From: Panicum virgatum
Taxonomy: Eukaryota > Streptophyta > Magnoliopsida > Poales > Poaceae
DNA length: 64,000 nt
Direction: 5' to 3'
Assembly: GCF_016808335.1 (NCBI RefSeq)
Contig: NC_053146.1
Location: forward strand, 26,938,938-27,002,937
The translations under genes and the position numbers were made by a program. The notes under the pieces are model-generated. The model saw only the letters and a program-made list of their open reading frames with translations. It did no database searches and was not told the DNA's origin. Below are positions 1-10,201 of the stretch, one piece after another (position 1 is the first letter of the stretch; each line of letters opens with the position of its first letter).

Positions 1-2
1 AG

Positions 3-1808
3 CTGAACTATCCCACTCATGATCTTGAGTTAGCCGCAGTTGTGCATGCTCTGAAGATTTGGAGGCATTACTTGTATGGACAGCGGTGTGATATCTACAC
101 TGATCACAAGAGCCTCAAGTACATTTTCACGCAGAATGAGCTGAACATGCGGCAGAGAAGATGGCTAGAGTTAGTCAAGGACTATGACCTGGAGATTCAC
201 TATCATCCGGGCAAGGCCAATGTTGTAGCAGATGCTCTGAGCAGGAGAAGTTATGTCAACCTGGCCGTGGCTTTCCAGATGCCTCCAGAGTTATGTGAGG
301 AGTTTGAGCAGTTGAGTCTGGGCTTCATGCATCATACCTCCAGTGCAGCGTTTGAGGCAGTACCGACTCTAGAGTCAGAGATCAGGCAGCATCAGAAAGA
401 AGATGAGAAGCTGCAGGAGATCCGTGAGTTGCTCAAGAAGGGCAAGGCCCCACACTTCAGAGAGGATGGTCAGGGTACCTTGTGGTACAAGAACCGGATC
501 TGTGTGCCAGATGTGAACGATCTCCGGAAGTTGATTCTGAGTGAGGCCCATGATACAGCTTACTCTATTCATCCGGGCAGCATGAAGATGTATTATGATC
601 TGAAGGAACGTTTCTGGTGGTATGGGATGAAGCGTTCAGTGGCAGAGTACGTGGCTATTTGTGACACCTATCAGAGTGTCAAGGCTGAGCATCAGAGGCC
701 AGCAGGTCTGTTACAGCCTTTGAAGATTCCAGAATGGAAATGGGAGAAAATCACTATGGACTTCATTGTTGGATTGCCTCGTACTCAGAAAGGGTACAAC
801 TCTATATGGGTAGTAGTGGATCGATTGACGAAGGTTGCTCACTTCATTCCAGTGAACACTACTTACTCCGGTGCTAGACTTGCAGAGTTGTACATCTCTC
901 GGATTGTCTGCTTACATGGTGTGCCCAAGAAGATTATATCTGATAGAGGGTCTCAGTTCACTTCTCGGTTATGGGAGCAGCTCCATGATTCGTTGGATAC
1001 GAAGCTGCGCTTCAGTACGGCTTATCACCCTCAGACAGATGGGCAGACAGAGAGAACCAACCAAGTGTTGGAGGATATGCTGAGAGCTTGTGCCATTCAG
1101 TACGGTACTAGTTGGGATAAGTGCCTGTCTTATGCTGAGTTCTCATATAACAACAGCTATCAGGCCAGTCTGAAGAAGTCCCCCTTCGAGGCATTGTATG
1201 GCAGAAAGTGCAGGACTCCTCTCTATTGGGATCAGATTGGTGAGAAGCAGCACTTTGGCCTTGAGATCATAGATGATGCAGAGCAGATGGTTCAGGCTGT
1301 GCGAGAAAATCTGAGGATTGCACAGAGCAGACAGAAGAGCTATGCTGATGGCAAACGGAGAGATCTGACCTTCAGTGTCGGTGATTATGTGTACCTGAAG
1401 GTGTCTCCGATCAGAGGAATCCACAGGTTTAATGTCAAAGGGAAGTTAGCACCTCGGTATGTGGGGCCATTCAAGGTGCTAGAGCGGAAAGGCGAAGTTG
1501 CTTATCGCCTGGAGTTACCTCTCAGCCTCTCAGGAGTTCATGATGTCTTCCATATATCTCAGCTGAAGAGGTGTCTGCGAGTACCCGAGGAGTAGGCACC
1601 ACTGGATGGAGTAGATGTGTAGGAAGATCTGACTTATACTGAGCATTCGGTGAAAATTCTTGAGACATCAGAAAGGGTTACTCGGAACAAGCGCATCAAG
1701 ATGTGCAGACTTCAGTGGAGTCACCACAGTGAAGCTGAGGCTACATGGGAGCGAGAAGATGAGCTGAGGAAGACATATCCAGATCTCTTTGCTAGCCAGC
1801 CCAGCTAA
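3..1808 (+). pseudogene. Ty3/gypsy chromovirus pol, 3' part (RNase H end, integrase, chromodomain), truncated by the window edge
   Basis: An open frame enters the window in the RNase H domain ([20 protein letters not shown]) and runs through the integrase zinc region (H..H..C..), the integrase core ([27 protein letters not shown]) and a C-terminal chromodomain-like tail ([16 protein letters not shown]). It closely matches the intact copy at 37771-42338. Two in-frame TAG codons, at 1593-1595 and 1620-1622, replace CAG (Gln) codons of that copy; the frame then stays open to the natural TAA at 1806-1808. The last zinc-binding Cys of the integrase HHCC motif is Tyr here (CDTY instead of CDTC). 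Integrase would insert element cDNA into host chromatin, but this copy is dead. Confidence in the family is very high; Tekay-type clade is inferred from the chromodomain. Confidence 0.95.
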
Positions 1809-1830
1809 ATCTCGGGGATGGGATTTCTTT

Positions 1831-1844
1831 AAGGGGGTAGGGTC
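1831..1844 (+). other. Polypurine tract of the chromovirus
   Basis: The purine-rich AAGGGGGTAGGGTC lies directly before the LTR start TGTAACACCC, where plus-strand DNA priming occurs. The same tract, in reverse complement, abuts the 3' LTR of the intact copy at 37736. Confidence 0.85.
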
Positions 1845-1951
1845 TGTAACACCCTAGTTTAAATTTCAGCATTTTAATAATAAATTTAAATGGTTTTATT
1901 TAAATTTCTAAGGTTTATTGTGTTAGACTTGCATTTAATCTAAATTTTAAT
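1845..1951 (+). repeat. Truncated 3' LTR of the chromovirus fragment (first ~107 bp)
   Basis: It starts TGTAACACCCTAG straight after the polypurine tract and matches the first ~107 bp of the solo LTR at 2515 with about two differences. Homology stops near 1951, where unrelated gypsy-internal sequence begins, so the rest of this LTR has been lost by deletion or recombination. Confidence 0.75.
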
Positions 1952-2509
1952 AATTCCGCATGTGTGAGAGTCATAGTTTAGCATTGAGTGCTTTATTTTT
2001 CGCATGTGTGAGAGTGAGTCTTAAATTAGTGTTGAGTCATGAAAACAAAATATAAAGAGTCTTTGTTTTTTGTTGGATCATGCATTTTATTTATGCATTC
2101 AGTTTTACTTTATTTTCTTTAAAGCAATTGTTCATGAGCGTTGTCATAAAAATTAATTCGTATTTGTGGAGCTTAGTAAATTATTCGTTCATGTTAATAC
2201 CCACACTTGAGCTTTGATCTAGCGCTTGGTCTTGATTATGCTTGCGAGTAAGGCATGATTTGGAGGACTTTAATTTCATAAAAATAAAACCCCTACAAGC
2301 ATAAGGTTGATCAAGTTCTTGACAAGTCGAGAGTAAAAATCCTATCATCCAAAAGCTTTATTCGTTCCACCATAAGTATTGGATGTACATTGAGTTGAGT
2401 TAGGATTTCTTTCTCTTGGGAGTTTTAATTTCGAGCAATGATCATGTTCGTATTTTTCATCTCAGAATTGCTAGCCACGTCAATATTCGGTAATGAGAAT
2501 TCCTCATTG
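1952..2509 (+). other. Non-coding internal part of a second gypsy element, before the solo LTR insertion
   Basis: AT-rich, no usable open frame. It contains two nearby copies of CGCATGTGTGAGAGT. If the solo LTR at 2515-5902 and one TSD copy are removed, this stretch joins to 5908 onward, which leads to a polypurine tract and the LTR at 6996. I therefore assign both pieces to one element; this is inference. Confidence 0.45.
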
Positions 2510-5500
2510 GAATATGTAACACCCTAGTTTAAATTTCAGCATTTTAATAATAAATTTAAATGGCTTTATTTAATTTTCTAAGGTTTATTGTGTTAGACTT
2601 GCATTTAATCTAAATTTTTGTTCCTTAAGTAATTAAAATTTTGTCTAAGGTTAAAACTTTGCTGTTGCATTCATGCTGGTGCATATTTTGTTTATTTTGG
2701 TTGAGTGCTAGGGAGTTTGAATTCAAATTTGTTTGAATTCAAACTAGTTTGTGTGAGTTTGCAAAAGAAAAAAAATAGAAATGGAAAGAGGACCCAACCC
2801 ATAATCCAGCCCGGCCCGCTCCCCATCCCGGCCTGCCCCGCGATCCGCCCAGCCCTTCCTCGCGCGCGGCCCAGCAAGCACGCACGGCCCAGCTCACCCA
2901 CGCGCTCGCCCCGCACGACCTGGCGACCAGCGCCCAGGCCCGCGTCGCCCCTTCCCCACCTGCCAGCGCCCACAGCCTCTCTCTGCCACGCCGGGCCCGC
3001 GCGTCAGCGCCCTCCTCTCCCCTTCCTTCCCGGCTCCGCAACGGCCGCCCGAGATCACCGGCGAGGTCGCCGGGATCCTTATCCCGCTGCGCCCTGCCGC
3101 AATCCCCGCCCGGCCCCTTTAAACTCACCCGGCGGACCCCCCTGCACCCTATCCACCCCACGCGCCGCCCAAACCCAAGCGTCTCGCCGCTCCGCCACGC
3201 CATCGCCGCGCAGAGCCCCTGCACCGCCGTGCCAGCGCTGCTCCGCCGCTCCACAGCCAGCCCGAGCCGTCGTGGAAGCTTCTCCTGTGCCCCAGGAGCT
3301 TCCCCAGGCCCGCACCCGCGACCCCGACCCGTGAAGCCTTTGGATTTGCGCCGGACGCCGCCGGAGGTGAGCCGGTCCGCTGCCGCAATTCCATGCCCCT
3401 GGTTCCGCTCCGTGGCCGCTGACCCCCGTGGCTCCCTCGCAGGGACCTCGCACACCGATCCGCAGGGCTAGGAAGGCCGAAGTCGCACACCTGCGACCCG
3501 TCCGCGACCACCATGCCACCGCCGCCGCCGGACCTCGACGTCGACCCCGCTCCGCTACAGCTCCGGCCCGATTCGAGCCTTGGTGAACCCCCCCCCCCCC
3601 CCAGAGCCTCCCTTGTTGTTTGCGCTAGAAATCTCGGCCTGTAGGATGCTCTAGCGCCTAGGATGCCGCACGCCGGCGATGCGCCGCCGCGCAGTCCGCC
3701 CCTCGCCGTGGCGAGCCCCGCCCAAGCCCGGCCGAGCCCCGCTCTTGCCTCTGGTGGCTTGCGCATGCCGCGTAGAGGCCAACCGACCCAAACCCAGGTC
3801 GAAACGACCCCCGGAGTGCCGGATTAGCGAGCTCCGGCGAGTCCCCGACGAGCGCCGCCGCGGAATTCGTCGCCGGCGGCAGCCCACCGCCGCTTCACGT
3901 GCCCCTCTTCACCTCAGCCGTCAGATCCGTAGCCGACGGCCCTAATTAGATCCGGATCCCATCAAACCCAAGCCCTCCGATCCAGATCCAAGCGCCCAGA
4001 TTCAAAGATACCCCTTCGGCCTGGAAAACTTTATAAAGAGCCCCTGGGTTTTACTGAAATTAACCCGCAGTCCAGCTGAGTTCAAAACTAATTCCAGTTA
4101 GGCCCAGATTTTTGCACAAAACCCCCTGGCTTTTCTCAGAATATAACCCGCCATCCAGAGCCATCAGTTTTGCTTGTTAGCCCTTAGATTTAATGGTTAT
4201 TTACATTTTAGGCCCCGGTTTTGTCCAGAAACCCCTGGAACTTCAGTTTTCTTACGAATAGGTCCCTGGAACTTGTTTTTTGCCTAGATTTTGCGTTTTA
4301 GCTCCGTTTTAGGCGTTCTTTATGTCCACGCGATCATTGTAATGCATAGAATAGTTTTAGACTAGTTTAGTGTGCTGTTTTTATGTATTGATGTACTGTT
4401 TCTTAGCTTTTGTTAGTGTTTGCTTGTATGCTTATTGTTGTGCCCTGTTTTTGGCCATGTGTTCTTGAGTAGACATCGAGCTACCGGAGGAGCCCCAGTA
4501 CCAGTACCCGGAGCAGCCGTCTTCTGATCAGTTTGAGCAGCAGCAGGAGCAGTACGAGGAAGGCAAGTATAACATGAACAACCTATCACTTTTAAATACA
4601 CTTTCATACTGCATTTTAATACTGTATGCCTATAAGGATTTCCTAGCCACATTTATCCTTTATATATATCCTTTGGGTTGCATTTTGGTTAGTTGTGCTA
4701 GGTGCCGCGCTATAACACACATGGTCCTTTTTAATTAATTTGATTAATGGTATATGCAACTTAATTCTGTGAGTGGCCCTCTGTGCTCCGTGCTTGGGTG
4801 GCTCACGTCCCGTTAAAATATATTTTGTTAGAAACATGGTTTAGGGGGCCAGCACGGTGCTTAGTGCTTGGTTGGCCACTCTCCATAAGGACCGGTTCAT
4901 AGAGCGACAACCTGGGACAACAGCGCTACCACAAGACTGGAATGGGACGGTCTTGGGGTAATAATTAGGTCTTTTTGGTTTGGAGTAACTTACCTGCGGG
5001 GCAGCGGCGGTAAGCTTCTATGGCCCTCGTGCTGAGTGGCCTCGTCTGTGCTTCGTGTCTTGACACCCACTAGACCTGCTCCATAGTCGCCGATCCACCC
5101 TCGCGGTTACTCCCTACCAACGAGATTCTTTGTAAAGGCCTTGTAGTGAGTTTGCTAGTCATCTCACCTAAGGAAGTGTGATGAACAACTAGCATAGCTC
5201 ACGACTTGTGGGTAAAGATGTGCAATCTCTACAGAGTGTAAAACTGGTATACTAGCCGTGCTCACGGTCATGAGCGGCCCAGATCCTCCTTTTGATTAGT
5301 GGGGTTATCTTCCTTTGACGAGGCAGGTTTCCCCGGGTGGCTTGGTTTGGTTTGGTTCTCAGTAGTAACATGATTAATTTTGATTAATTACTATATAACT
5401 GGGTTTATGGTAATTCATCAACTTGTAGTAATTAGTTTTAATAAAATTTTGCCAAGACTTAAAAGCTTATGCAGTCAGTCAGTCAACCTTAGAGCCTCAT

Positions 5501-5907
5501 AGTTTGTGTTATACTTGTTGAGTACAAGTTGTGTAGTTACTCTTGCCTACTCTACTCTTTTTCCTCTTGGGGATACTCTATTGCTGCTCAGTTCCTGCCG
5601 ACACGAGGGAGTTCGCTCAGCGCTACCAGGACTACGAGGACTTCTAGGCGTTCGTCTCCCAGTCAACGTCCCTGTGGGGCCCTGCTCAGCTTCAGAGAGT
5701 TTTTATCGTATTTGTACTTCGCTTCCGCTGTATCAGACATTTTGTCATTAATGTTATAAATAACATTCATATTTCGATTTCTTATGTCTTATTCGTGATA
5801 TGTGCTATGATATACTGTTCATTCTATTGTATATACGTGAGACTTGATCCTGGCACATATATGATTGCTCGGTTTATGTCCTTTTATAAACCGGGTGTTA
5901 CAGAATA
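2510..5907 (+). mobile_element. Solo LTR of the long-LTR chromovirus family, with TSD GAATA
   Basis: The LTR runs 2515-5902 (3388 bp), starts TGTAACACCCTAG and ends AACCGGGTGTTACA. GAATA flanks it on both sides (2510-2514 and 5903-5907). No internal domain remains, so it is a solo LTR left by LTR-LTR recombination. It corresponds to the 2942-bp 3' LTR of the intact copy at 34794-37735. About 2810-3950 is very GC-rich and looks like the 5' end of a plant gene; the rest is AT-rich with exon-like islands (see 4473-5647). Confidence 0.92.
4473..5647 (+). CDS. Putative small spliced ORF inside the chromovirus LTR (exons 2 and 3)
   Basis: Two exons can be read. Exon 2 is 4473-4562: after an acceptor ending GAGTAG it opens in phase 1, reads IELPEEPQYQYPEQPSS and ends with a Gln/Glu-rich stretch QYEE. 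It is followed by the GC-type donor AG|GCAAGT (4563). Exon 3 is 5592-5647: after CTGCTCAG it reads on in the same phase (G|TT) as PADTREFAQRYQDYEDF and a TAG stop. The intron would be 1029 bp. The product tail is acidic and Tyr-rich. Exon 1 and the start codon were not identified; the GC-rich region near 2810-3370 is a candidate 5' exon. Exon 3 is conserved in four LTR copies in this window (here, 35051, 43167, 44020). Function unknown. An LTR-borne non-coding transcript is the alternative. Confidence 0.45.
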
Positions 5908-6995
5908 ACTCATGAAATCTACCGGATTCCAAAACCCGAACCTGAGATTATCTTGTTTATTATCCTCTTCCTTGACCACAACCCAATTGTGAGGATATGT
6001 TCTGTTTCTGCGCGTGATTTATATAAAACATAATTTTGGGATGAAGAAAGGAAGGAGTACTAGAAAGATGGACCGAAGCCGAGCTGGGAAAGCCCCAGGC
6101 CGGCCGGCCTACACCCCTTGGGCTGGCCGGCCTAGGCCCCTCTGGCCTCGGCTCGGGCTCCAAAAATTCAGGGAGCCACTTTGGAAATTTTCCTATCTAT
6201 GTTTTATATAAAGTGTTCTATGAAAAGGTTCGGAAAAGAGAAAGAAAATTCAGGAGAAAGAAAGAAAGAAAAAAATGTATGAGAATAAAAGAATAAATGA
6301 AGGGATTCTATGGTTAGAAAGAAAAAAAATGTTTGAGAACAATATCCTCAATTCCAACCATGTGCAATCCGAGAACGAGGACGATGCTTGTGCCTTGAAG
6401 TCAATCTTTTTGTATGCCTTTGCACATGTCCACCATTCTAAATCTTCTTAACCTTGAACTCTTTACATTATGGAGAAACTCTCATGATCATTGGTTCGGA
6501 AGGTAAGCAATCATTAGAAGGTTTTCTTAATTTGACAATATATGTATATACTTTGCTAAGCCTCACCTATAGCCCCACTTTATACATGAGAGACTTTTGG
6601 GAGATGAGAGTTTGCAAATAATAATAGGATAGCCACTTATATCGAGAGACATGAAAGGACTTGTGCAAGAATTTTTGGTCTAACCTTTGTTGCAGGGTAT
6701 TTTGCTTCTAAAAACTAAAAAAAAAAGATAAAAACCTCCAAAGATGACAAGAAAAGCAAGTGTTGTCGATATTCGAGTTGCCGGTTAAAGGTAAGAGTCA
6801 TGGAGTAATTTTGGATGAGTTTTTAAATGTCCATGATATGATTATCCTAGCTGCTCCTCTGACCTTTGTTTGAAGAAATATTGTTAACTTGTTTGCATAA
6901 GTAAATTTTGCAGTTCGAGAACTCTTGAGCAACCCTTGGAAGGATTTGATGATTTGATTTGCTCGAGGACGAGCAAAAGCTAAGCATGGGGGGAA
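5908..6995 (+). other. Non-coding 3' internal region of a gypsy element, ending in a polypurine tract
   Basis: No gene is visible. The end reads CTCGAGGACGAGCAAAAGC and then a purine-rich GCATGGGGGGAA just before the LTR start at 6996. A similar phrase precedes 3' LTRs of Tat/Athila-like plant elements (from memory). At 6096-6141 there is a GGCCGGCC-rich segment, echoed in the LTR at about 7262-7303. Confidence 0.5.
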
Positions 6996-8189
6996 TGTTG
7001 GCGCTCCTTAAGTACCCATTTTACTATATGATTAGGAGTTGTTTTGGTAAATTCTTCGGGATGATTCATGCACTAACCCGCTACTTGGCACCCGAACTTG
7101 ACCATTTTCGATTTTATCCTGGATTTTGGAGCATGTTGCATTTTGACAGGAAATTGGACATTTTCGGAGATGTTTTGACGCATGGTTACAACTGGGCTAA
7201 GATGAGGAATAAGAGGAAGAGGCCACACACGAAAGATGGGACCAAAAGGGGCCAGAAAGGGCCCAGGCCAGCCGGCCTGGAGCCCTTGGGCAGGCCGGCC
7301 TAGCCCATTTCGGAGCCCAATCGGTCTCAGTTTTCTTCAGCACGAAGTATGCGTCAACCCTAATCTATGTTTTACCAAAACCACCGACCATATCTGCCTA
7401 TAAATACCCCGAAGCCACCGTCAAAGAGGGGGCATCGAGAGGATCCAGAGAAGAGCATCCAGAGATACATTCGAGTTAGACACAAGAGAAAGGCGACACC
7501 AGAGGCCTCATCGTCCCTCGGCGCCGCTACAAGTTGGAGGACAGCAAGGGATCCATCCCTTGCCGGAGATTTCGTCACCATGATCGACTACGCTTCGCCT
7601 AGCTTCATGGGGTAAAGTCCTCGTTTGTTCATGGGGTTGTAAGGAGATCTTGAGTTGTAATTGCCGAATCCTTTATGAGATTGATCTATCACGATTCTTG
7701 TTGATGATGCTTTGATGCCTAATAGTTCACGACTTGGCTTTGGGTTTGCTTTGCTCTTGCATGGTTTACTTAGATTACATCAACTATCGTGTTCTTGTTG
7801 ATTCGTTACCAATTATCCTCGTGTAGTGACAGTATGCGGGAGGGAAAGGTTTTGATCTTGGAACACACCTTTGGTAGATTAGATCCGTTCTTCGTTGCTT
7901 GGCAATTACATCTCTAGTGATCCTAGACCCTATGGACAAATGCTCTTCAAATCTTGTGCACACGTCTATCATTGCTCACTAGTCTAGATTAGATTAGATT
8001 GGTTAGATTAGATCTATTTCACACTCAAACACTCAATATAGATCTTTTACAAATATCATTAGTGGTTAGTTAAGCATAGTAATACACTTGTTCTGTGGAT
8101 TGATAAACCTTGGGGGAATACTCAAAGGGAAAAGCTACACGATCCGTGCGCTTTCGATACGTAAATTGGCGCTCTAAGGAGCGTCCACA
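6996..8189 (+). mobile_element. 3' LTR of a gypsy element (1194 bp)
   Basis: It starts TGTTGGCGCTCCTTA and ends TAAGGAGCGTCCACA, which are near-inverted copies of each other. A polypurine tract lies immediately upstream, so this is a 3' LTR in plus orientation. It contains the TATA box at 7399. The element was inserted into the antisense ORF of the Tat element that follows: that reading frame begins right after 8189. The matching 5' LTR and left TSD are outside the window or deleted. Confidence 0.82.
7399..7406 (+). promoter_or_regulatory. TATA box in the gypsy 3' LTR
   Basis: TATAAATA within GCCTATAAATACCCC, about 400 bp into the LTR. Transcription would start near 7430, defining the U3/R border. 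Confidence 0.6.
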
Positions 8190-8964
8190 TTTTCCAATCT
8201 TTGGTGGAGCTGTCAGAGCAGGCCGCCCAGGAGCTGGCCGAGGGGAGCGCCGCCATTGGTCAGGTGGCGGAGCTTGAGGCCAGGGTGGCCGAGCTGGAGG
8301 CGCATCGCCGCCAGTGGAAGGCCAAGAAGGTGAAGGCCGAGGAGGCTTTGCACAAGGACAAGCGCGGTAAGGAGTCGGATCGATGTCTGCCGAGTCCTTT
8401 TTGCGCTGTTGGCCTCTGACTTGCTTGTTGTTTAGAGCTGGAGGCCTGCACCAAGGCCAACGAGGAGCTGCAGAAGCTCCAGGAGGTGGTTGAGGCCCGG
8501 GAGGCCTCCACCGAAGAGAGGTTTCGCCTGGAGCCCCAGGCTCGTCGATTTAAGATTCAGAAATCATACAGCCATTGGGTGTGTGTAGTTTTTGTTGCTT
8601 GGGCTGACGCATCCGAGTGCTTTTTGTAGAATCGGATGATAAGGTGGCCGAGGGCCGGGCGATGCTAGATCGCCTGAGCGGGCTGCTGGGGGCGCTACTC
8701 AGGGCATTCGAGCCCGAGGGCGTGGCGGTGGCCGAGAGCCTGTCTGAGAGGCTAGAGGCTTCCCGTGGCCAACTGGAGGCCGTCGTCAAGGGAGCGGCCA
8801 GGGATGCTGTGCAGCACACATTGGGACTGGTGAAGTCCCATCTCCCGGAGGCGGATCTGGATCTGGTGGGGGACGGCATTCCTAGTGACTGCTCCGTGGC
8901 AGATTGGGAGGCCAACCACGCTGCTGTCATGGAGATCGCCGAGCGCATCGGGGCCGACTTGTAG
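8190..8964 (+). CDS. Antisense accessory ORF of element C: coiled-coil protein, 5'-truncated, spliced
   Basis: Three exon-like blocks encode an Ala/Glu-rich coiled coil: AELEARVAELEAHRRQW (from about 8200), LEACTKANEELQKLQEV (from 8436), and SDDKVAEGRAMLDRLSG (from about 8631) to the stop at 8962-8964. Intron 1 is well supported: G|GTAAGG at 8367 and TTTAG at 8435 restore a phase-1 Glu codon. The third block opens after TTTTTGTAG; the donor of intron 2 is uncertain. From memory it resembles the C-terminal part of the 'putative gypsy-type transposon' proteins found in Tat elements. It lies antisense to gag-pol, between integrase and the lost 3' LTR. The 5' end is cut by the gypsy LTR ending at 8189. 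Function unknown. Confidence 0.7.
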
Positions 8965-9424
8965 GTCGCCGGCTTCCTGGATTCACTTTTGTTTATTTTG
9001 CTGCAAGAAGAGTTGGTCAGGATGGACCGACTTGAAACAATTGTTATGTAAATAATGTTTATTCTTAATTGTTTTTAAATTATGCCCACATTTTGAATTC
9101 TTTCTGAATTTGACGAGTAGGTGGAAGGCGAACTCAGAGCCCTTTCTGAAAGCGCCTGAGAGCTGATCATTAATATGCACGGTGAGTTAGGGTGACAGAG
9201 GAATTCCAAGACATACTCGGCTGTGTTCATTAAGAGCATACCGGGTCGTTCTTGTCCGACTGGTCGGACTCCGAGTGGGGGCTGGCTGGGTGGCCGAGAC
9301 GCAGCCCCCGAGCATGTTGAAAATGACTCGGTGAAGAATGAAAGAAGATAGAATGTGATGAATAACATGCAATAGACTTTATTAAATGAGTAGATAGGTA
9401 CATAGCTTTACTTTTTCTATGCTT
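8965..9424. other. Spacer of element C between the antisense ORF and the end of pol
   Basis: Here the two converging genes end. No further reading frame is supported. The stretch is AT-rich to about 9180 and then mixed. Confidence 0.4.
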
Positions 9425-9642
9425 CTACGGATAGAAACGGCGTAGGTGCTCGATATTCCATGGGTTGCCCATGTCGGTGCCATCTTGCCTTTGTAAGTGG
9501 TAGGTTCCTGGAACCACTATTCCATTGACGATGGAGGGTCCTTCCCATGGGGAAGATAGCTTATGAGCGCCGGTAGTCGACTGGATTCGGCGCAGAACCA
9601 AGTCACTGACGTTGAAATCTCGTTCATGGACATTGCTATCAT
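9425..9642 (-). pseudogene. Integrase C-terminal domain of element C
   Basis: Minus-strand frame YHDSNVHERDFNVSDLVLRR, then SSPWEGPSIV and a C-terminal WNIEHLRRFYP, as in plant Tat/RIRE2-type gypsy integrases. It is the direct continuation of the integrase core that ends at 16785; the two halves are separated by element B with a 5-bp target duplication. The natural stop is at its left end (9425). Confidence 0.88.
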
Positions 9643-9647
9643 GATAG

Positions 9648-10128
9648 TGTGGTAGAACCACCTGAATTATCCTAGCTTAAGTGCGTAGGCCATCATCATA
9701 TAGGCAACACTGGCACAAACGCACTTCAAACGGAACAATTCTTGGTCTGTCGGGTAACGTCCCGATACAACCACCGGTTCTCGGATCGAACAAGCATACC
9801 CCGCACGAAGGCGAGTCCAGAGATATTACAACCACAAGTTTTGCATCACAGGCATAAAAGTTATTACAAACCAGTTCTAAAATATTATTACAAGTACAAA
9901 CTTTAAAAAGCAGTTATACAAACCATAAGGGTAAAGTTTCAGAGTTTAAACAGCGGAAGATAAAACACGACGGCTACAACACGTCGTCAAAGTATACCAG
10001 GCTAGCCCAAGCATGGTATTACTCATCAAAGTCATTGCCGGCCGAAGACGTATCCCACTCGACGGACCAGCCAGGAGGCAAAGAGCAGGGATAGGTCAAA
10101 CTAGCGATCTGCTCTTCGAAACTCAAAC
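9648..10128 (-). repeat. Short 3' LTR end of element B
   Basis: It matches 12794-13274 with about 11 substitutions (roughly 98% identity), then diverges abruptly. The divergence point is exactly the position where the long LTR has a splice acceptor (CCCCTTTTTCAG|G on the minus strand). Sequence beyond 10129 is unrelated to the long LTR at that position. Confidence 0.85.
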
Positions 10129-10201
10129 CCCGAGATTCTGAAAGATAGACTCTCGAGGGAAAAGGAGCAGACCAATCATCAAGCCAGCAGGACAAAGTCA
10201 C
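10019..10201 (-). CDS. Small ORF across the apparent exon junction in element B's 3' end
   Basis: A 60-codon minus frame whose last part, GLSFEEQIASLTYPC through SAGNDFDE, equals the last exon of the LTR-borne ORF (13168-13274). Its upstream part, DDWSAPFPSRVYLSESR, is not in the long LTR. The two parts join at G|GT, the same phase as the predicted splice junction. It could be a remnant of a spliced transcript with a different upstream exon, or a chance fusion. The stop is TAA here, while the long-LTR copy stops one codon earlier by change. Confidence 0.35.
   Translation of the reverse strand: MTLSCWLDDWSAPFPSRVYLSESRGLSFEEQIASLTYPCSLPPGWSVEWDTSSAGNDFDE

Noticed and set aside
1845..2514. Tandem duplication of the chromovirus LTR start
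   Set aside because: The GAATA target duplication around 2515-5902 shows a separate solo-LTR insertion instead.
2692..3945. Long Pro/Arg-rich open frames on both strands
   Set aside because: They overlap each other in several frames within a GC-rich LTR block and show no domain; they are composition artefacts, or at most a 5' leader.
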